Assembly (NCBI GenBank): GCA_965221655.1
Contig: OZ244906.1
Span: 2,232,001 to 2,296,000 of the forward strand
Direction of reading: 5' to 3'
From: Bin107 sp965221655
GTDB taxonomy: Bacteria > UBA8248
DNA length: 64,000 bases
The notes under the pieces are model-generated. The model saw only the letters and a program-made list of their open reading frames with translations, ran no database searches and had not been told where the DNA came from. Made by a program: the position numbers and the translations under genes. Within the stretch, counting starts at the first letter, position 1. The number at the start of each line of letters is the position of its first letter. Positions 53,115 through 62,000 of the stretch are shown here, in pieces.

Positions 53115-53540
53115 ATGATCGAAGGCAAAATGGTGCTCGACATCGTAACGCCCGAGCGCAAGCTCGTCTCCGCTGAGGTGGACGAGGTGACGGCGCCGGG
53201 CTTCTACGGCGAGTTCGGGGTGTTGCCCCAGCACACGCCGTATCTGTGCCAGCTCGGCATCGGCGTGCTCAGCTACCGCTCGGGCAGCGCGCGGTATTTC
53301 GTCTCGATCATCGAGGGATACGCCGAGGTGGGACCGGAGAAAATCACCATTCTCGCCGAGGGTGCGGAACGCGCCGAGGACATCGACGCGGCGCGCGCCG
53401 AGGACTCCCGCACCCGCGCGCAGGAGCGCATGGGGGGGCGGCGCACCGAGGAGGAGCTCGACTTCGATCGGGCCGAGCTCTCGCTCAAGCGCGCCATCGC
53501 CCGCATCTCCGTGGCGAGGCAAAGCGGCCTGGACAACTAG
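53115..53540 (+). CDS. atpC: ATP synthase F1 subunit epsilon
   Basis: Rotor-base subunit and inhibitor of ATP hydrolysis, 141 residues. The N-terminal beta-sandwich shows LDIVTPERKLVSAEVDEVTAPG, FGVLPQHTPYLCQLGIGVL and FVSIIEGYAEVGPEKITILAE. The C-terminal helical hairpin is present (AEDIDAARAEDSRTRAQERM; LSLKRAIARISVARQ). It ends the operon, and a strong terminator follows 15 bases later. Confidence 0.94.
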   Translation: MIEGKMVLDIVTPERKLVSAEVDEVTAPGFYGEFGVLPQHTPYLCQLGIGVLSYRSGSARYFVSIIEGYAEVGPEKITILAEGAERAEDIDAARAEDSRTRAQERMGGRRTEEELDFDRAELSLKRAIARISVARQSGLDN

Positions 53541-53555
53541 TTTAGAACCCTGCGC

Positions 53556-53594
53556 GGGGCCGTCGTCCGCTCTGGATGACGGCCCCCTTTTTTT
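53556..53594 (+). terminator. Rho-independent terminator of the atp operon
   Basis: GGGGCCGTC (53556-53564) pairs perfectly with GACGGCCCC (53578-53586) around a 13-base loop and is followed by cttttttt (53587-53594). It lies just after atpC. Confidence 0.9.
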
Positions 53595-53672
53595 GCCCTA
53601 TATTCCAAAGTAGCCGCCCGCCATCGTGCGGCCCCGTTCTTTGTCCATTCCATGCGCCGCGGAGGCCAAGCC

Positions 53673-54122
53673 ATGAAAACCTTGCTCGTCCTCGTTTTGG
53701 GACTTTTCCTCACCCTTGCCCCGGCTGCGCCCGCGCGTTCCGCCGGTGACCCCAGCCCCACTCCCGCGGATGCGGGCCAAAACTACGCCCAGGGAGAGCA
53801 GAAAGCACGCGAGGGCAAGTGGGCGGAGGCCGCCGCGCTGTTCCAAAAGGTGGTGGCCGAGGACGCAAAGCACTACCGCGCCCTCAACATGCTGGGCTAT
53901 TCCCTGAGAAACATGGGCAAGGCGAAAGAGGCCATCGCCGCCTACGACCGCGCGCTGACCATCAAGCCCGACTACGCTCCCGCGCTCGAATACAGGGGCG
54001 TCGCCCACGTCATGGCGGGGGATAAGGCGGCGGCTCTCGCGGATTTACGCCGGCTCGAGCGCCTCGGCTCTCCCCTTGCGGAGGATCTGGGCAAGAAGAT
54101 AGCCGCCATGCCCGCGAACTGA
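53673..54122 (+). CDS. Exported TPR protein
   Basis: A 149-residue protein with a signal peptide (about 1-28, LLVLVLGLFLTLAPAAPARS) and two to three tetratricopeptide repeats (AQGEQKAREGKWAEAAALFQ; ALNMLGYSLRNMGKAKEAIA; LEYRGVAHVMAGDKAAALAD). TPRs mediate protein-protein contacts in the periplasm, and the partner is unknown. ATG 53673 has ggagg at 53661-53665. It is alone between the atp terminator and the M24-like gene on the opposite strand. Confidence 0.85.
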   Translation: MKTLLVLVLGLFLTLAPAAPARSAGDPSPTPADAGQNYAQGEQKAREGKWAEAAALFQKVVAEDAKHYRALNMLGYSLRNMGKAKEAIAAYDRALTIKPDYAPALEYRGVAHVMAGDKAAALADLRRLERLGSPLAEDLGKKIAAMPAN

Positions 54123-54148
54123 TTTGGCCCCCCGCCCCGGCCTGGGTT

Positions 54149-55339
54149 TCATATCCGCATGAACTTCATGGGAAATTTTTGCAGCGAGCGCGCGCCGGTT
54201 TTGGTGATCTCGACGAGGTTGCCCACCTGGAGGCCGCGCCTGCCGTCGGGCGTGCAGACGTTGGGCTGAATGACCATGAGCATCCCCTCGCGGAAGGTAA
54301 TCTCGTTCTGGGGACGCTCGAGGATGGTGGCGCTCACGTCGATGCGGGGATTTTCGATGAGCAGCCCCCAGCCGTGGAAGGTGGTGTCGAAGGTGGTGAA
54401 GCCCTCCTCCTCGATAACGCCGCCTGCGCGCTTTATGTCCTCGTGCGTAGCGCCCGGCGCGAGTGCGCGCAGGATGCGCTCGTACGCCTCGACGGCCACC
54501 TCGTAGAGTTTGCGGTAGATGGGTGTGGGCTCGACGCCCACCGCAATCGGCCGGTGCGCCTGGCCGGGGTGCATCTCGTAGTCGGCGGAGAGCTCCGTCA
54601 GCACGACGTCGCCCTTTCTGATCTTGCGGTGGGTGGGGTACTGGTTGGGAAAGACGAGGTGGGGCCGCGCCATGGAGGTCGAACCCACGAAGATGAGCTG
54701 CGGGCTGCCGCCCTGGGGGACATACGCGCCCGAGATGATTCCCGCGAGCTCGAACTCGCTCATGCCGACTCTGGCCTTCGCGTCGAGTGCCTCAAAGGCC
54801 ATGTCCGTGAGCGCAGCACCCCGCCGGAACCACTTCAGCTCCTCGCGGCTCTTTACGAGGCGGACTTCGGCGAGGACGTCCGAAGCGTCGGTGAATTCGG
54901 CGCCCTTCAGGCTCTTGCGCCAGTGGTCCACCACGCTGAACGGCATCGTGACGGGCAGGATGCCGCGAAAGCCGACCAGGCCGATGCGGCCCTTCTCGCA
55001 CCCCAGCTCGCGGATGCGCGTCTCCACCTTGCGCCCCGGTGCGTAGTCGACGGCTTCGGTCTTTTCGATAACGCTCATCCTCAGCGCGTAGGGCAGATAC
55101 AGCCTGTTCGATATAAACAGCGCCGGCTCGCCCTTGAGCGGGAAGACGAGGAAGCTGCTTACCGGGTCCTTGTAGTTCGTCACGTACTTGAGGTTGGCCT
55201 GGTTGCCGCCCTGCATCCCTGAATCCCCGTAGAAGACGAGGACGTCGATTCCCCGCGCGCGCATTCTTTTTTTGATCTCACGGTAGCGGCGCGCGTATTC
55301 GGCTGCGGGGTAGCGCGGATGATCCTTGACCGAGGCCAT
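54149..55339 (-). CDS. M24 (aminopeptidase P/creatinase) fold protein lacking most metal ligands
   Basis: A 396-residue pita-bread fold protein with an N-terminal creatinase-type domain (about 15-155) and a C-terminal M24 domain. Aligning by eye with aminopeptidase P, the five metal ligands D-D-H-E-E become E (VLTELSADYEMH), Q (PGQAHRP), H (TFHGWGL), Q (MVIQPNV) and G (LQVGNLVEIT). Only the histidine is kept. Creatinase and related enzymes also lack metals, so a non-metallo hydrolase or an ectoine-hydrolase-like role is possible. The gene order on the minus strand is M24-like, downstream of an LLM oxidoreductase. Confidence 0.8.
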   Translation of the reverse strand: MASVKDHPRYPAAEYARRYREIKKRMRARGIDVLVFYGDSGMQGGNQANLKYVTNYKDPVSSFLVFPLKGEPALFISNRLYLPYALRMSVIEKTEAVDYAPGRKVETRIRELGCEKGRIGLVGFRGILPVTMPFSVVDHWRKSLKGAEFTDASDVLAEVRLVKSREELKWFRRGAALTDMAFEALDAKARVGMSEFELAGIISGAYVPQGGSPQLIFVGSTSMARPHLVFPNQYPTHRKIRKGDVVLTELSADYEMHPGQAHRPIAVGVEPTPIYRKLYEVAVEAYERILRALAPGATHEDIKRAGGVIEEEGFTTFDTTFHGWGLLIENPRIDVSATILERPQNEITFREGMLMVIQPNVCTPDGRRGLQVGNLVEITKTGARSLQKFPMKFMRI

Positions 55340-55364
55340 GTCGGCGTCTCCTTGTGGTGGGCGT

Positions 55365-56372
55365 CTACTCCTTGAGTGCGGGCATGAGTTCGTCGGAGAT
55401 GAGCCGCATGCTCGCCAGTGCGGAGGAGACGGGCATTCCGATCCAGCTCGTGCGGATGACGAGGTGGTTCACGCCCATCTCCTTGTAGGGTTTGAGCTGC
55501 TCGTAGCAGTCCTCGGGCGAGCCGATGACGAAGCGATCCGCGAGCAGTTCCTCGAAGGGCTGATCGAAGGTCTCATCCGGCGGCAGGGCCTTGTCCTGCC
55601 CCCAGCGGGCGTAGTCCCTGTATTTTTGGCCGAGGTAGGGGGCGGCGAGTTCTAAGGCCGTCTCCCGGTCCTTCGCGCAGAAGACCTCCTTCATGCAGGG
55701 AAGCTCCTCGGGAAAGGGTTTTCCCGCCTCGGCGAGCGCTTCTTTGTAGACCTCCATCTGTCGCGCGATGGTGCGCGTGGTGGCGTGGGGGTTCACGAAG
55801 AGGGTATCGCCCATGTGCGCCGCGCGGCGCACGGCGGGGTCGCTGTTCGCCGCGAACCAGACCGGTGGATGGGGCTTTTGCACGGGGCGCATGTTCAGGC
55901 GCACACCATCCAGCGTGCAGTATTCGCTCTGAAACGATACGGATTCTTCCGTCCACAGGCGCTTGACGAGCTCCAGACACTCCACGAAACGCCGCACCCG
56001 CTCGCCGCGCCGCACCCCGAAGGCGTCGAACTCCACGCCGCGGTAGCCGAGCCCCACGCCGAACGCCATGTTGCCCTCGGCGATCACGTCCATGGTGGCG
56101 ACGGTCTCGGCCACGTAGACCGGGTTGTGCAGGTTGATGAGCAAAACGCCGATGCCCAGCATCATGTCGCCCGCCTCGGCCTTCATGCGCGCGAGGAAGG
56201 GCAGGTTTTGCAGGTGCTGCACGTTGCCCTCGCTCAGGTAGTGCTGGCCGGTGAAGAACGAATCCCAGCCCGCGTCGCGTGCGAGGCGCACCAGGGCGAT
56301 CTGGTTGTGGAGGGCATCGACGAGGCGGGCGTCGAGTGTTTGCTGTGCGGAGAGGAAGATGCCGAATTTCAT
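55365..56372 (-). CDS. LLM-class flavin-dependent oxidoreductase
   Basis: Luciferase-like monooxygenase superfamily protein of 335 residues. MKFGIFLSAQQTLDARLV, WDSFFTGQHYLSEG, MMLGIGVLLINLHNPVYVAE, NMAFGVGLGYRGVEFDAFGV and WFAANSDPAVRRAAHMGDT are typical of the FMN-dependent alkane-sulfonate/limonene group. The substrate is unknown. It is transcribed just upstream of the M24-like gene, 25 bases away, and downstream of the peptide-type binding protein. The three may serve uptake and oxidation of one compound. Confidence 0.87.
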   Translation of the reverse strand: MKFGIFLSAQQTLDARLVDALHNQIALVRLARDAGWDSFFTGQHYLSEGNVQHLQNLPFLARMKAEAGDMMLGIGVLLINLHNPVYVAETVATMDVIAEGNMAFGVGLGYRGVEFDAFGVRRGERVRRFVECLELVKRLWTEESVSFQSEYCTLDGVRLNMRPVQKPHPPVWFAANSDPAVRRAAHMGDTLFVNPHATTRTIARQMEVYKEALAEAGKPFPEELPCMKEVFCAKDRETALELAAPYLGQKYRDYARWGQDKALPPDETFDQPFEELLADRFVIGSPEDCYEQLKPYKEMGVNHLVIRTSWIGMPVSSALASMRLISDELMPALKE

Positions 56373-56481
56373 GTATGGACCTTTCCGGGGCGCACACCTG
56401 CCGGAGGTGTGCGCGTAAAAAAGCCGCGGGGGGCCGCGTCTGCCGCCCCCCGCGGCGCGATGAAGCGAAAAGCGACCGTCC

Positions 56482-58011
56482 CTAGTTGGTGCCGAGCACC
56501 TCGATCTCCCAGGGCAGAAGCGTCTCGTCGTGGCGCGGAGTCCACTTGAGGTTCGAGCGGTGGCCGAGCACGTCGTGAATCTTCACGACGATCTTGTGCG
56601 TGGCCAGATCCTTCATCTTGTCGGTCACTTTCTCGAATGCGGCCTGCTGGCCCTTGGGGTCGACGGTAGCCGTGGCAACGTCGATGGCCTTGTCCAGCTC
56701 AGGGAAGCACATGCCGCTCCAGGGACCCTTGCAGCTCGACGTTCCGCGCAGCACGGAAGTGGAGTCGCCCTGGCCGTTGCCGAAGCCCATGTAGTAGGCG
56801 GCAGCGCCTTTTTTCTTGCCGGACTTGTAGGCGCGGTGGAGCTTCTTGTAGAGCGGGAAGCGCTGCGAGTTGCAGGTGGCGTCCACGCCGACTTTCTTGA
56901 TCATGCCGGCGATGGCCTCACACGTGGCCTTGTCGCCCGGGTAGCGGCCGTTCGTGGCGATGACTTCCATCTTGAAGCCCTTTTCGTGGCCCGCTTCTTT
57001 GAGGAGGGCCTTCGCCTTGGCCGGGTCGTAGCCGTACCACTTCTTGTTCGGGTTGTAGCCCGAGTAGTTCCAGGGGTGGAGCATCTGGCCGAAGAGGTCC
57101 GCGCGTCCGCCCAGGATGGTCGTGCGAATCGCCTCCGCGTCGATGGCGTAGTTGAGCGCGCGGCGCACCTTCACGTTGGCCATGGGGCCGCCCTGGCGCG
57201 TGAAAAATCCCATGTGCATGATGCGCACGGCGGGGACGACGGCGACTTTCGTCTTGGGGTTTTTCTCAAGCTGGGGGATGAACTGCGGCATCACGCCCCA
57301 GACAACGTCCACTTCGCCCGCCTGGAGGGCCTTGACGCGCGTGGCGCTCTCGCGGATGCGGCGCAGCACGACGCGCTGGGGCCGCTTGGGGAAGTTCTTG
57401 TTGTTCCACCACTCCGGATTCGCATCGAACACCATCTTCTGGCCCTTGGTCCAGGACTTGAGGACGTAGGGGCCCGTGCCGTAGGTGTTGCGCGAAATGT
57501 GGGCGAGGTCCATGCCCTTGGTCTTGAGGCTGATGGGGCCGGCCCAGCGGGTGAGGCGGTTCCACATGCCGCCGTCGGGCTCTTTGTTGTGGTAGATGAA
57601 GGTGTGGTCGTCGAGAACCTCGATTTTGTCGATGTTCTTGAAGTACTGCCTCTGCCGCGCGGACTTCTGGACGCGGCTGATGGTGTACTTGAAGTTCTCC
57701 GCCGTGAAGCGCGTGCCGTCGGAGAATTTGACGCCCTTTCTCAGCTCGAACTTGAACTTGAGGGGGGCTATCTGCGTCCACTTGGTGGCGAGCCAGGGCT
57801 TCTTCTCGCCCGTTCCCGTCTCGGAGTGAAGCAGGGTGTCGTAGCTCCAGCGCCACACCATCGCGCCGACGAAGTTCGAGACGCGGTGGGGGTCCATCGT
57901 GGGGGGTTCGCCGGTCAGGGCGATGGTGACGGAGCTTTTCGCCTGGGTCGTCGCGGGAGCGCCGACCGCCAGAACGGCGAAGACCGCCAGGATCACGAGA
58001 AACTTCCGCAT
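56482..58011 (-). CDS. ABC transporter substrate-binding protein, peptide/nickel (SBP_bac_5) type
   Basis: Periplasmic receptor of the DppA/OppA family, 509 residues. It has a signal peptide (1-24, LVILAVFAVLAVGAPATTQA), TGEPPTMDPHRVSNFVG, the family ELRKGVKFSDGTRFTAENFKYTI segment, YGTGPYVLKSWTKGQ, and RRALNYAIDAEAIRTTILGG. No permease or ATPase genes lie next to it, so it is an orphan component here. A strong aaaggagg site precedes ATG 58011. Ligands in this family include peptides, nickel and sugars. Confidence 0.88.
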   Translation of the reverse strand: MRKFLVILAVFAVLAVGAPATTQAKSSVTIALTGEPPTMDPHRVSNFVGAMVWRWSYDTLLHSETGTGEKKPWLATKWTQIAPLKFKFELRKGVKFSDGTRFTAENFKYTISRVQKSARQRQYFKNIDKIEVLDDHTFIYHNKEPDGGMWNRLTRWAGPISLKTKGMDLAHISRNTYGTGPYVLKSWTKGQKMVFDANPEWWNNKNFPKRPQRVVLRRIRESATRVKALQAGEVDVVWGVMPQFIPQLEKNPKTKVAVVPAVRIMHMGFFTRQGGPMANVKVRRALNYAIDAEAIRTTILGGRADLFGQMLHPWNYSGYNPNKKWYGYDPAKAKALLKEAGHEKGFKMEVIATNGRYPGDKATCEAIAGMIKKVGVDATCNSQRFPLYKKLHRAYKSGKKKGAAAYYMGFGNGQGDSTSVLRGTSSCKGPWSGMCFPELDKAIDVATATVDPKGQQAAFEKVTDKMKDLATHKIVVKIHDVLGHRSNLKWTPRHDETLLPWEIEVLGTN

Positions 58012-58264
58012 GGGGCTTCCTCCTTTGGTATGGGGATACTGCGAACGAGCCTGTTCCAGAGAAGGTCGGACAATCCATCTCCTCCGAAGCGTGAAGACCT
58101 CTCTGCTCTGCGCACTTTCCTGTGAGTTTATGTTGTGAATTTATCACGAATGCGCAGAAGGCGTAAAGCCCTGAGACGGCCGCGTTTTCCTTGTGGGGGC
58201 GGGGGCGTTGCATGTATGTTGGGCGCACCCGGACATTCACGTGTGCAGCGGAGGGAGGCTTCTT
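58012..58264. other. Divergent intergenic region, ABC receptor and hydrolase genes
   Basis: This 253-base gap separates two divergent genes. An A+T-rich patch at about 58120-58150 (gagtttatgttgtgaatttatcac) could supply the minus-strand promoter. I see no clear -35/-10 pair, riboswitch or terminator. Confidence 0.4.
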
Positions 58265-59437
58265 ATGGCGGAGAACGTCATCGGCTCATGGTTTCGGTAT
58301 TTTCCCGAGCACTATCTGTGGTCGCAGCTCATGAGCGGGCAGATGAACATTGCGCCGATGGGCGGGTCGAACTTCCACGAGATCGACCAGATCGGCAAGC
58401 GGCTGCACGGACGGACGGGCGACGCGGACGCCTGGCGCGACGCCTGGACCTGGATGGCGGACAAGACTCTCGCCCGCGCCGAGGCGGAAGAGCGCGCGGG
58501 CCACGAGCGCACCGCCATGGCGGCCTACGTGCGAAGCGCCATCTATCGCTACGCGAGCGAGCGCTTCGTGCATCCCGACGACCCGGGCAAGGCGCGCGCG
58601 TATGAAAAGCTTCTGCCCCACTACGAGAAGGGAATGCGCTACCGCGTGCCGGGTTTTGCGCGCGTGGACGTTCCCTACGAGGAGGGGCCGCTCGCGGCCT
58701 ATCTGGTTCCGCCGAACGAGCCGACGGGCCACGACCCCTACGTCGTCTTTTTCGACGGGCTGGACGGCTCGAAGGAGATTACGGTGCTGTGGGGTGCACT
58801 CGCCCTGGCGGAGCGCGGCGTGGGCGTGCTGTGCGTGGACGGGCCGGGGCAGGGCGAGACCCTCAGGCTCCGCGGGATAGCGAGCCGCCCTGACTACGAG
58901 GTGGCGGGCAGTGCCGCCTTCGAGTTTCTCGACGCGCGGCCCGAGGTGGATTCCGCACGCATCGGCATCATGGCGATGAGCATGGGGGGCTACTACGCCC
59001 CGCGCATCGCTGCCTTTGAGCACCGCTACGCGGCGTGCCTCACCTGGGGGGCGCACTTCGACTACCACGAGGTGTGGGTGCACAGGCGCAAGGTGCTCGA
59101 GAGCGGGGGCACCATATCTTCTTCCGCCATCTGGCAACTGCCCTGGGTGCTGGGCGCACCGGACATGGACGCGGCGATGGAAAAATGCCGCGCCTACACC
59201 CTTGCGGGCGTCGCCGAGAAGATACGCATGCCCATCTGCATCACGCACGGCCAGGACGACAACATCGTGCCCGTCGAGATGGCCCACAGGCTCTACGCGG
59301 CGTGCGGCTCGCAGGAGAAAGAACTCAAGATATTCACGCTCGAGGACGGCGGCAGCCAGCACTGCGTGTTCGACAACCTGGCGATGTGCGGCGCTTGGAT
59401 TGCGGATTGGTGGATGGACAGGTTCGGGACGGCCTGA
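58265..59437 (+). CDS. Alpha/beta hydrolase, FrsA or DHPON-hydrolase-like
   Basis: A 390-residue serine hydrolase with an N-terminal helical cap (about 1-130) and a C-terminal alpha/beta core. The nucleophile is S239 in AMSMGGYYAP, the acid D331/D332 in THGQDDNIVP, and the histidine H366 in GSQHCVFDN. The cap-plus-core layout and VVFFDGLDGSKE resemble 2,6-dihydropseudooxynicotine hydrolase and FrsA-type esterases. Substrate unknown. A ggaggga site precedes ATG 58265. A CMD protein gene follows 64 bases downstream. Confidence 0.82.
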   Translation: MAENVIGSWFRYFPEHYLWSQLMSGQMNIAPMGGSNFHEIDQIGKRLHGRTGDADAWRDAWTWMADKTLARAEAEERAGHERTAMAAYVRSAIYRYASERFVHPDDPGKARAYEKLLPHYEKGMRYRVPGFARVDVPYEEGPLAAYLVPPNEPTGHDPYVVFFDGLDGSKEITVLWGALALAERGVGVLCVDGPGQGETLRLRGIASRPDYEVAGSAAFEFLDARPEVDSARIGIMAMSMGGYYAPRIAAFEHRYAACLTWGAHFDYHEVWVHRRKVLESGGTISSSAIWQLPWVLGAPDMDAAMEKCRAYTLAGVAEKIRMPICITHGQDDNIVPVEMAHRLYAACGSQEKELKIFTLEDGGSQHCVFDNLAMCGAWIADWWMDRFGTA

Positions 59438-59501
59438 CGGCGGCCCCTCGGCGGCGGGGCTTCCCGCCGCACTCCCAACAAGCGGACATAAGGAGCGAAA
59501 G

Positions 59502-59921
59502 ATGACCGAGGAGACGAGAGAGGAGAAGGTAAGGCGCATCACGGAGAGGATTCACGGCGACAGGGGCTTTGTCTATGACGTGCTGGGCTTCGGGGCGCAG
59601 CTGGACCCGGATTATTTCGAGGTCTACTCGCAGATGCACTGGGGGTTCTTCAAGGAGGAGCCCCGCCACCTCGACCCCAAGACGCGCGAACTCATCGAAA
59701 TCGGCCTCCTCGCCTTTCGGGGGATGAAGCACGAGGTCTACACCCACACGAAGAAGGCCCTGCGCCTGGGGGCGACGATGGAAGAGGCTCTCGAAGCCTT
59801 TGAGGTAGCCAGCATCGGCGGCGGCGCGCCCGTGCTGATGGAGGGTCTTTACGCACTCAAGCGCATCGCCGATGAGCAGGCCGAAGAAGAGCGCGCCCGG
59901 GCGGGCGAGAGCGATTCGTGA
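59502..59921 (+). CDS. Carboxymuconolactone decarboxylase family protein
   Basis: A 139-residue CMD/AhpD-like helical protein: LDPKTRELIEIGLLAFRGMKHEVYTHTKKALRLGATMEEALEAFEVASIGGG. It has no CxxC, so an AhpD-type peroxidase reductant is unlikely. It shares little with the CMD protein at 42913-43290. ATG 59502 with aaggag at 59490-59495 is chosen. It is downstream of the alpha/beta hydrolase gene and may share its transcript. Confidence 0.85.
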   Translation: MTEETREEKVRRITERIHGDRGFVYDVLGFGAQLDPDYFEVYSQMHWGFFKEEPRHLDPKTRELIEIGLLAFRGMKHEVYTHTKKALRLGATMEEALEAFEVASIGGGAPVLMEGLYALKRIADEQAEEERARAGESDS

Positions 59922-60039
59922 CGACAGGCCGCGCGGACTCCTGTGGGCGCGCGCGCTTTTCGCCGCGGATGCCGAAGCCTATAATGGCTCTCGCATCCTC
60001 GCACTTACCTGAGCCTCCCGCGTGTAAGGAGCGTATTCC

Positions 60040-61008
60040 TTGAACGAGCAAAGAGCGAGCGTAGACGACGCGCAGGCACAGCGGATGTACCGCGACATGC
60101 TGCGCATCCGCAGGTTCGAGGAGACAGCGTTCGACCTCTTCGAGCAGGGCGAGGTGGTGGGCGGTATTCACGTGAGCATCGGCCAGGAGGCGTGCTCGGT
60201 CGGGGCGTGCAGCGTGCTGAACGAAGACGACGCGATTCTCACCACCCACCGCGGCCACGGGCATTCCATCGCCAAGGGGACGCGCCTGCCCGAGATGATG
60301 GCCGAACTCCTCGGCAAGGCGACGGGCCTTTGCCACGCCAAGGGCGGCTCGATGCACATCGCTGACGTCTCGAAGGGCCACTACGGGGCGCACTCCATCG
60401 TGGGCTCGAACATGCCCATGGCGGTGGGCATCGGCCTCGCATTTCATTTTGAGGGCAAGCGCCAGGCGGCGGTGGTGTTCTTCGGCGACGGGGCGGCGAA
60501 CGAGGGCAGCTTTCACGAGTCGATGAACCTGGCCGCGATATGGAAGCTGCCCGTCGTCTTCTTTTGCGAGAACAACCACTTCGCCTCGAGTACCCGGGTG
60601 GGCTACGCCACCTCGGTGGCGGACATCAGCGCGCGGGCGGCGGCCTACGACGTTCCGGGCGTCACCGTGGACGGCATGGACGTGACCGCGGTGCGCGAGG
60701 TGATGGTAGAAGCCGTGGCGCGCGCACGCGCGGGGGGCGGCCCCAGCCTCGTCGAGGCGAAGACCTACCGCTACTTCGGCCATTCGAGAAAAGACCCCCG
60801 CTTCGGACCCTACCGCACCGAGGCGGAGTGGAACGAGTGGAAAGAGCGCGACCCCCTGCTCGTCGCCGAGCGCGTCCTCGGCGTGAGCGCGGAGCAAAAA
60901 CAAGCGCATCTCGAGGCCGTGGAGAGCGAATTAAGCGCGGCCGTCGCCTTTGCGAAGGCGAGCCCCGCACCTGCGCCCGAAGACGTTTTTGAGGATTTGT
61001 ATGCCTGA
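60040..61008 (+). CDS. Thiamine-diphosphate 2-oxoacid dehydrogenase E1 alpha subunit, copy 1
   Basis: Pyruvate or acetoin dehydrogenase E1 alpha (TPP-binding) subunit, 322 residues. MLRIRRFEETAFDLFEQGEVVGGIHVS at the N-terminus is typical. The TPP motif is FFGDGAANEGSFHESMN through FFCENN (GDG-x26-NN). GHGHSIAKGTRLPEMMAELL and KTYRYFGHSRKDP also fit. Start TTG 60040 has a taagga site; in-frame ATG codons lie further in. The stop overlaps the beta gene by eight bases. The E2/E3 genes are not in the window. Confidence 0.93.
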   Translation: MNEQRASVDDAQAQRMYRDMLRIRRFEETAFDLFEQGEVVGGIHVSIGQEACSVGACSVLNEDDAILTTHRGHGHSIAKGTRLPEMMAELLGKATGLCHAKGGSMHIADVSKGHYGAHSIVGSNMPMAVGIGLAFHFEGKRQAAVVFFGDGAANEGSFHESMNLAAIWKLPVVFFCENNHFASSTRVGYATSVADISARAAAYDVPGVTVDGMDVTAVREVMVEAVARARAGGGPSLVEAKTYRYFGHSRKDPRFGPYRTEAEWNEWKERDPLLVAERVLGVSAEQKQAHLEAVESELSAAVAFAKASPAPAPEDVFEDLYA

Positions 61009-61999
61009 GGAAAAAACGCGCGTCATATCGTTCGCCGCGGCGCTGAACGAGGCCCTCCACGAGGAGATGGCGCGCGACGAAAAGGTGTTCCTCATGGGAG
61101 AGGACGTGGCGCTCTCTTCCATCTCGCCCGCCACGGCGGGGCTGGGCGAGCGCTTCGGCCACGAGCGGGTGCGCAACACGCCCATCAGCGAGCTGGGCTT
61201 CACGGGCGCGGCCGTGGGGGCGGCGATGGCGGGCTACCGCCCCGTGCTCGACATGCGCCGCATCGACTTCATGATGCTGGCCATCGACCCCATCGCCAAC
61301 CAGGCGGCGAAGCTGCGCTACATGCTCGGCGGACAGGTGCGGGTTCCCCTCGTCATCCGCGCACCCGAGGGCGGCGGCTCGCAAAACGGCCCGACGCACA
61401 GCCAGTGTCTCGAGGCGTGGTTCATCCAGGTGCCGGGGCTGCGCGTGGTGGTGCCGAGCGACCCCGCCGACGCGAAGGGGCTGCTCAAATCCGCCATCCG
61501 CGAGGACAACCCCGTGCTCTTCGTGGAGTATCGCTCGCTCTATTCTCTGGAAGGCCCCGTGCCCGAAGGCGAGCACACGGTGCCCATTGGCCGCGCGGCG
61601 GTGAAGCGTGCCGGGCAGGACGTAACGCTCATCGGAATCGGCAGCCAGGCGCGCAACTGCCTGGAGGCCGCCGAGCGGCTCGCGGCGCAGGGCGTCTCCG
61701 CCGAGGTGATGGACCCCAGAACCATCAACCCGCTCGACGTGGAGGGGCTCGCCGCCTCGGTGCGCAAGACGGGGCGCTGCGTGGTGGCCGAGGAGGGCCA
61801 CAGAAGCGGGGGCGTGGGGGCGGAGATTGCGGCCTCGCTCCAGGAGGCGGCCTTCGGCGCTCTCAAGGCACCCGTCGCGCGGGTGGCGGCTCTCGACGTG
61901 CCCGTTCCCGTTCACACGATGCTCGAGGCCATCGTGTTGCCCGACACGCAGAAAATCGTGGAAGCAGCACAGGGCGTACTCGCCGGGGAGGGCGCCTGA
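61001..61999 (+). CDS. Thiamine-diphosphate 2-oxoacid dehydrogenase E1 beta subunit, copy 1
   Basis: E1 beta subunit, 332 residues, containing the transketolase pyrimidine-binding and C-terminal domains: ISFAAALNEALHEEMARDEKVFLMGEDVA, RNTPISELGFTGAAVGAAMAGYRPV, NQAAKLRYMLGGQ, PTHSQCLEAWFIQVPGLRVVVPS, and RCVVAEEGHRSGGVGAEIA. It overlaps the alpha gene and ends two bases before the second alpha gene. Together with alpha it makes the E1 heterotetramer. Confidence 0.93.
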   Translation: MPEEKTRVISFAAALNEALHEEMARDEKVFLMGEDVALSSISPATAGLGERFGHERVRNTPISELGFTGAAVGAAMAGYRPVLDMRRIDFMMLAIDPIANQAAKLRYMLGGQVRVPLVIRAPEGGGSQNGPTHSQCLEAWFIQVPGLRVVVPSDPADAKGLLKSAIREDNPVLFVEYRSLYSLEGPVPEGEHTVPIGRAAVKRAGQDVTLIGIGSQARNCLEAAERLAAQGVSAEVMDPRTINPLDVEGLAASVRKTGRCVVAEEGHRSGGVGAEIAASLQEAAFGALKAPVARVAALDVPVPVHTMLEAIVLPDTQKIVEAAQGVLAGEGA

Positions 62000-62000
62000 T

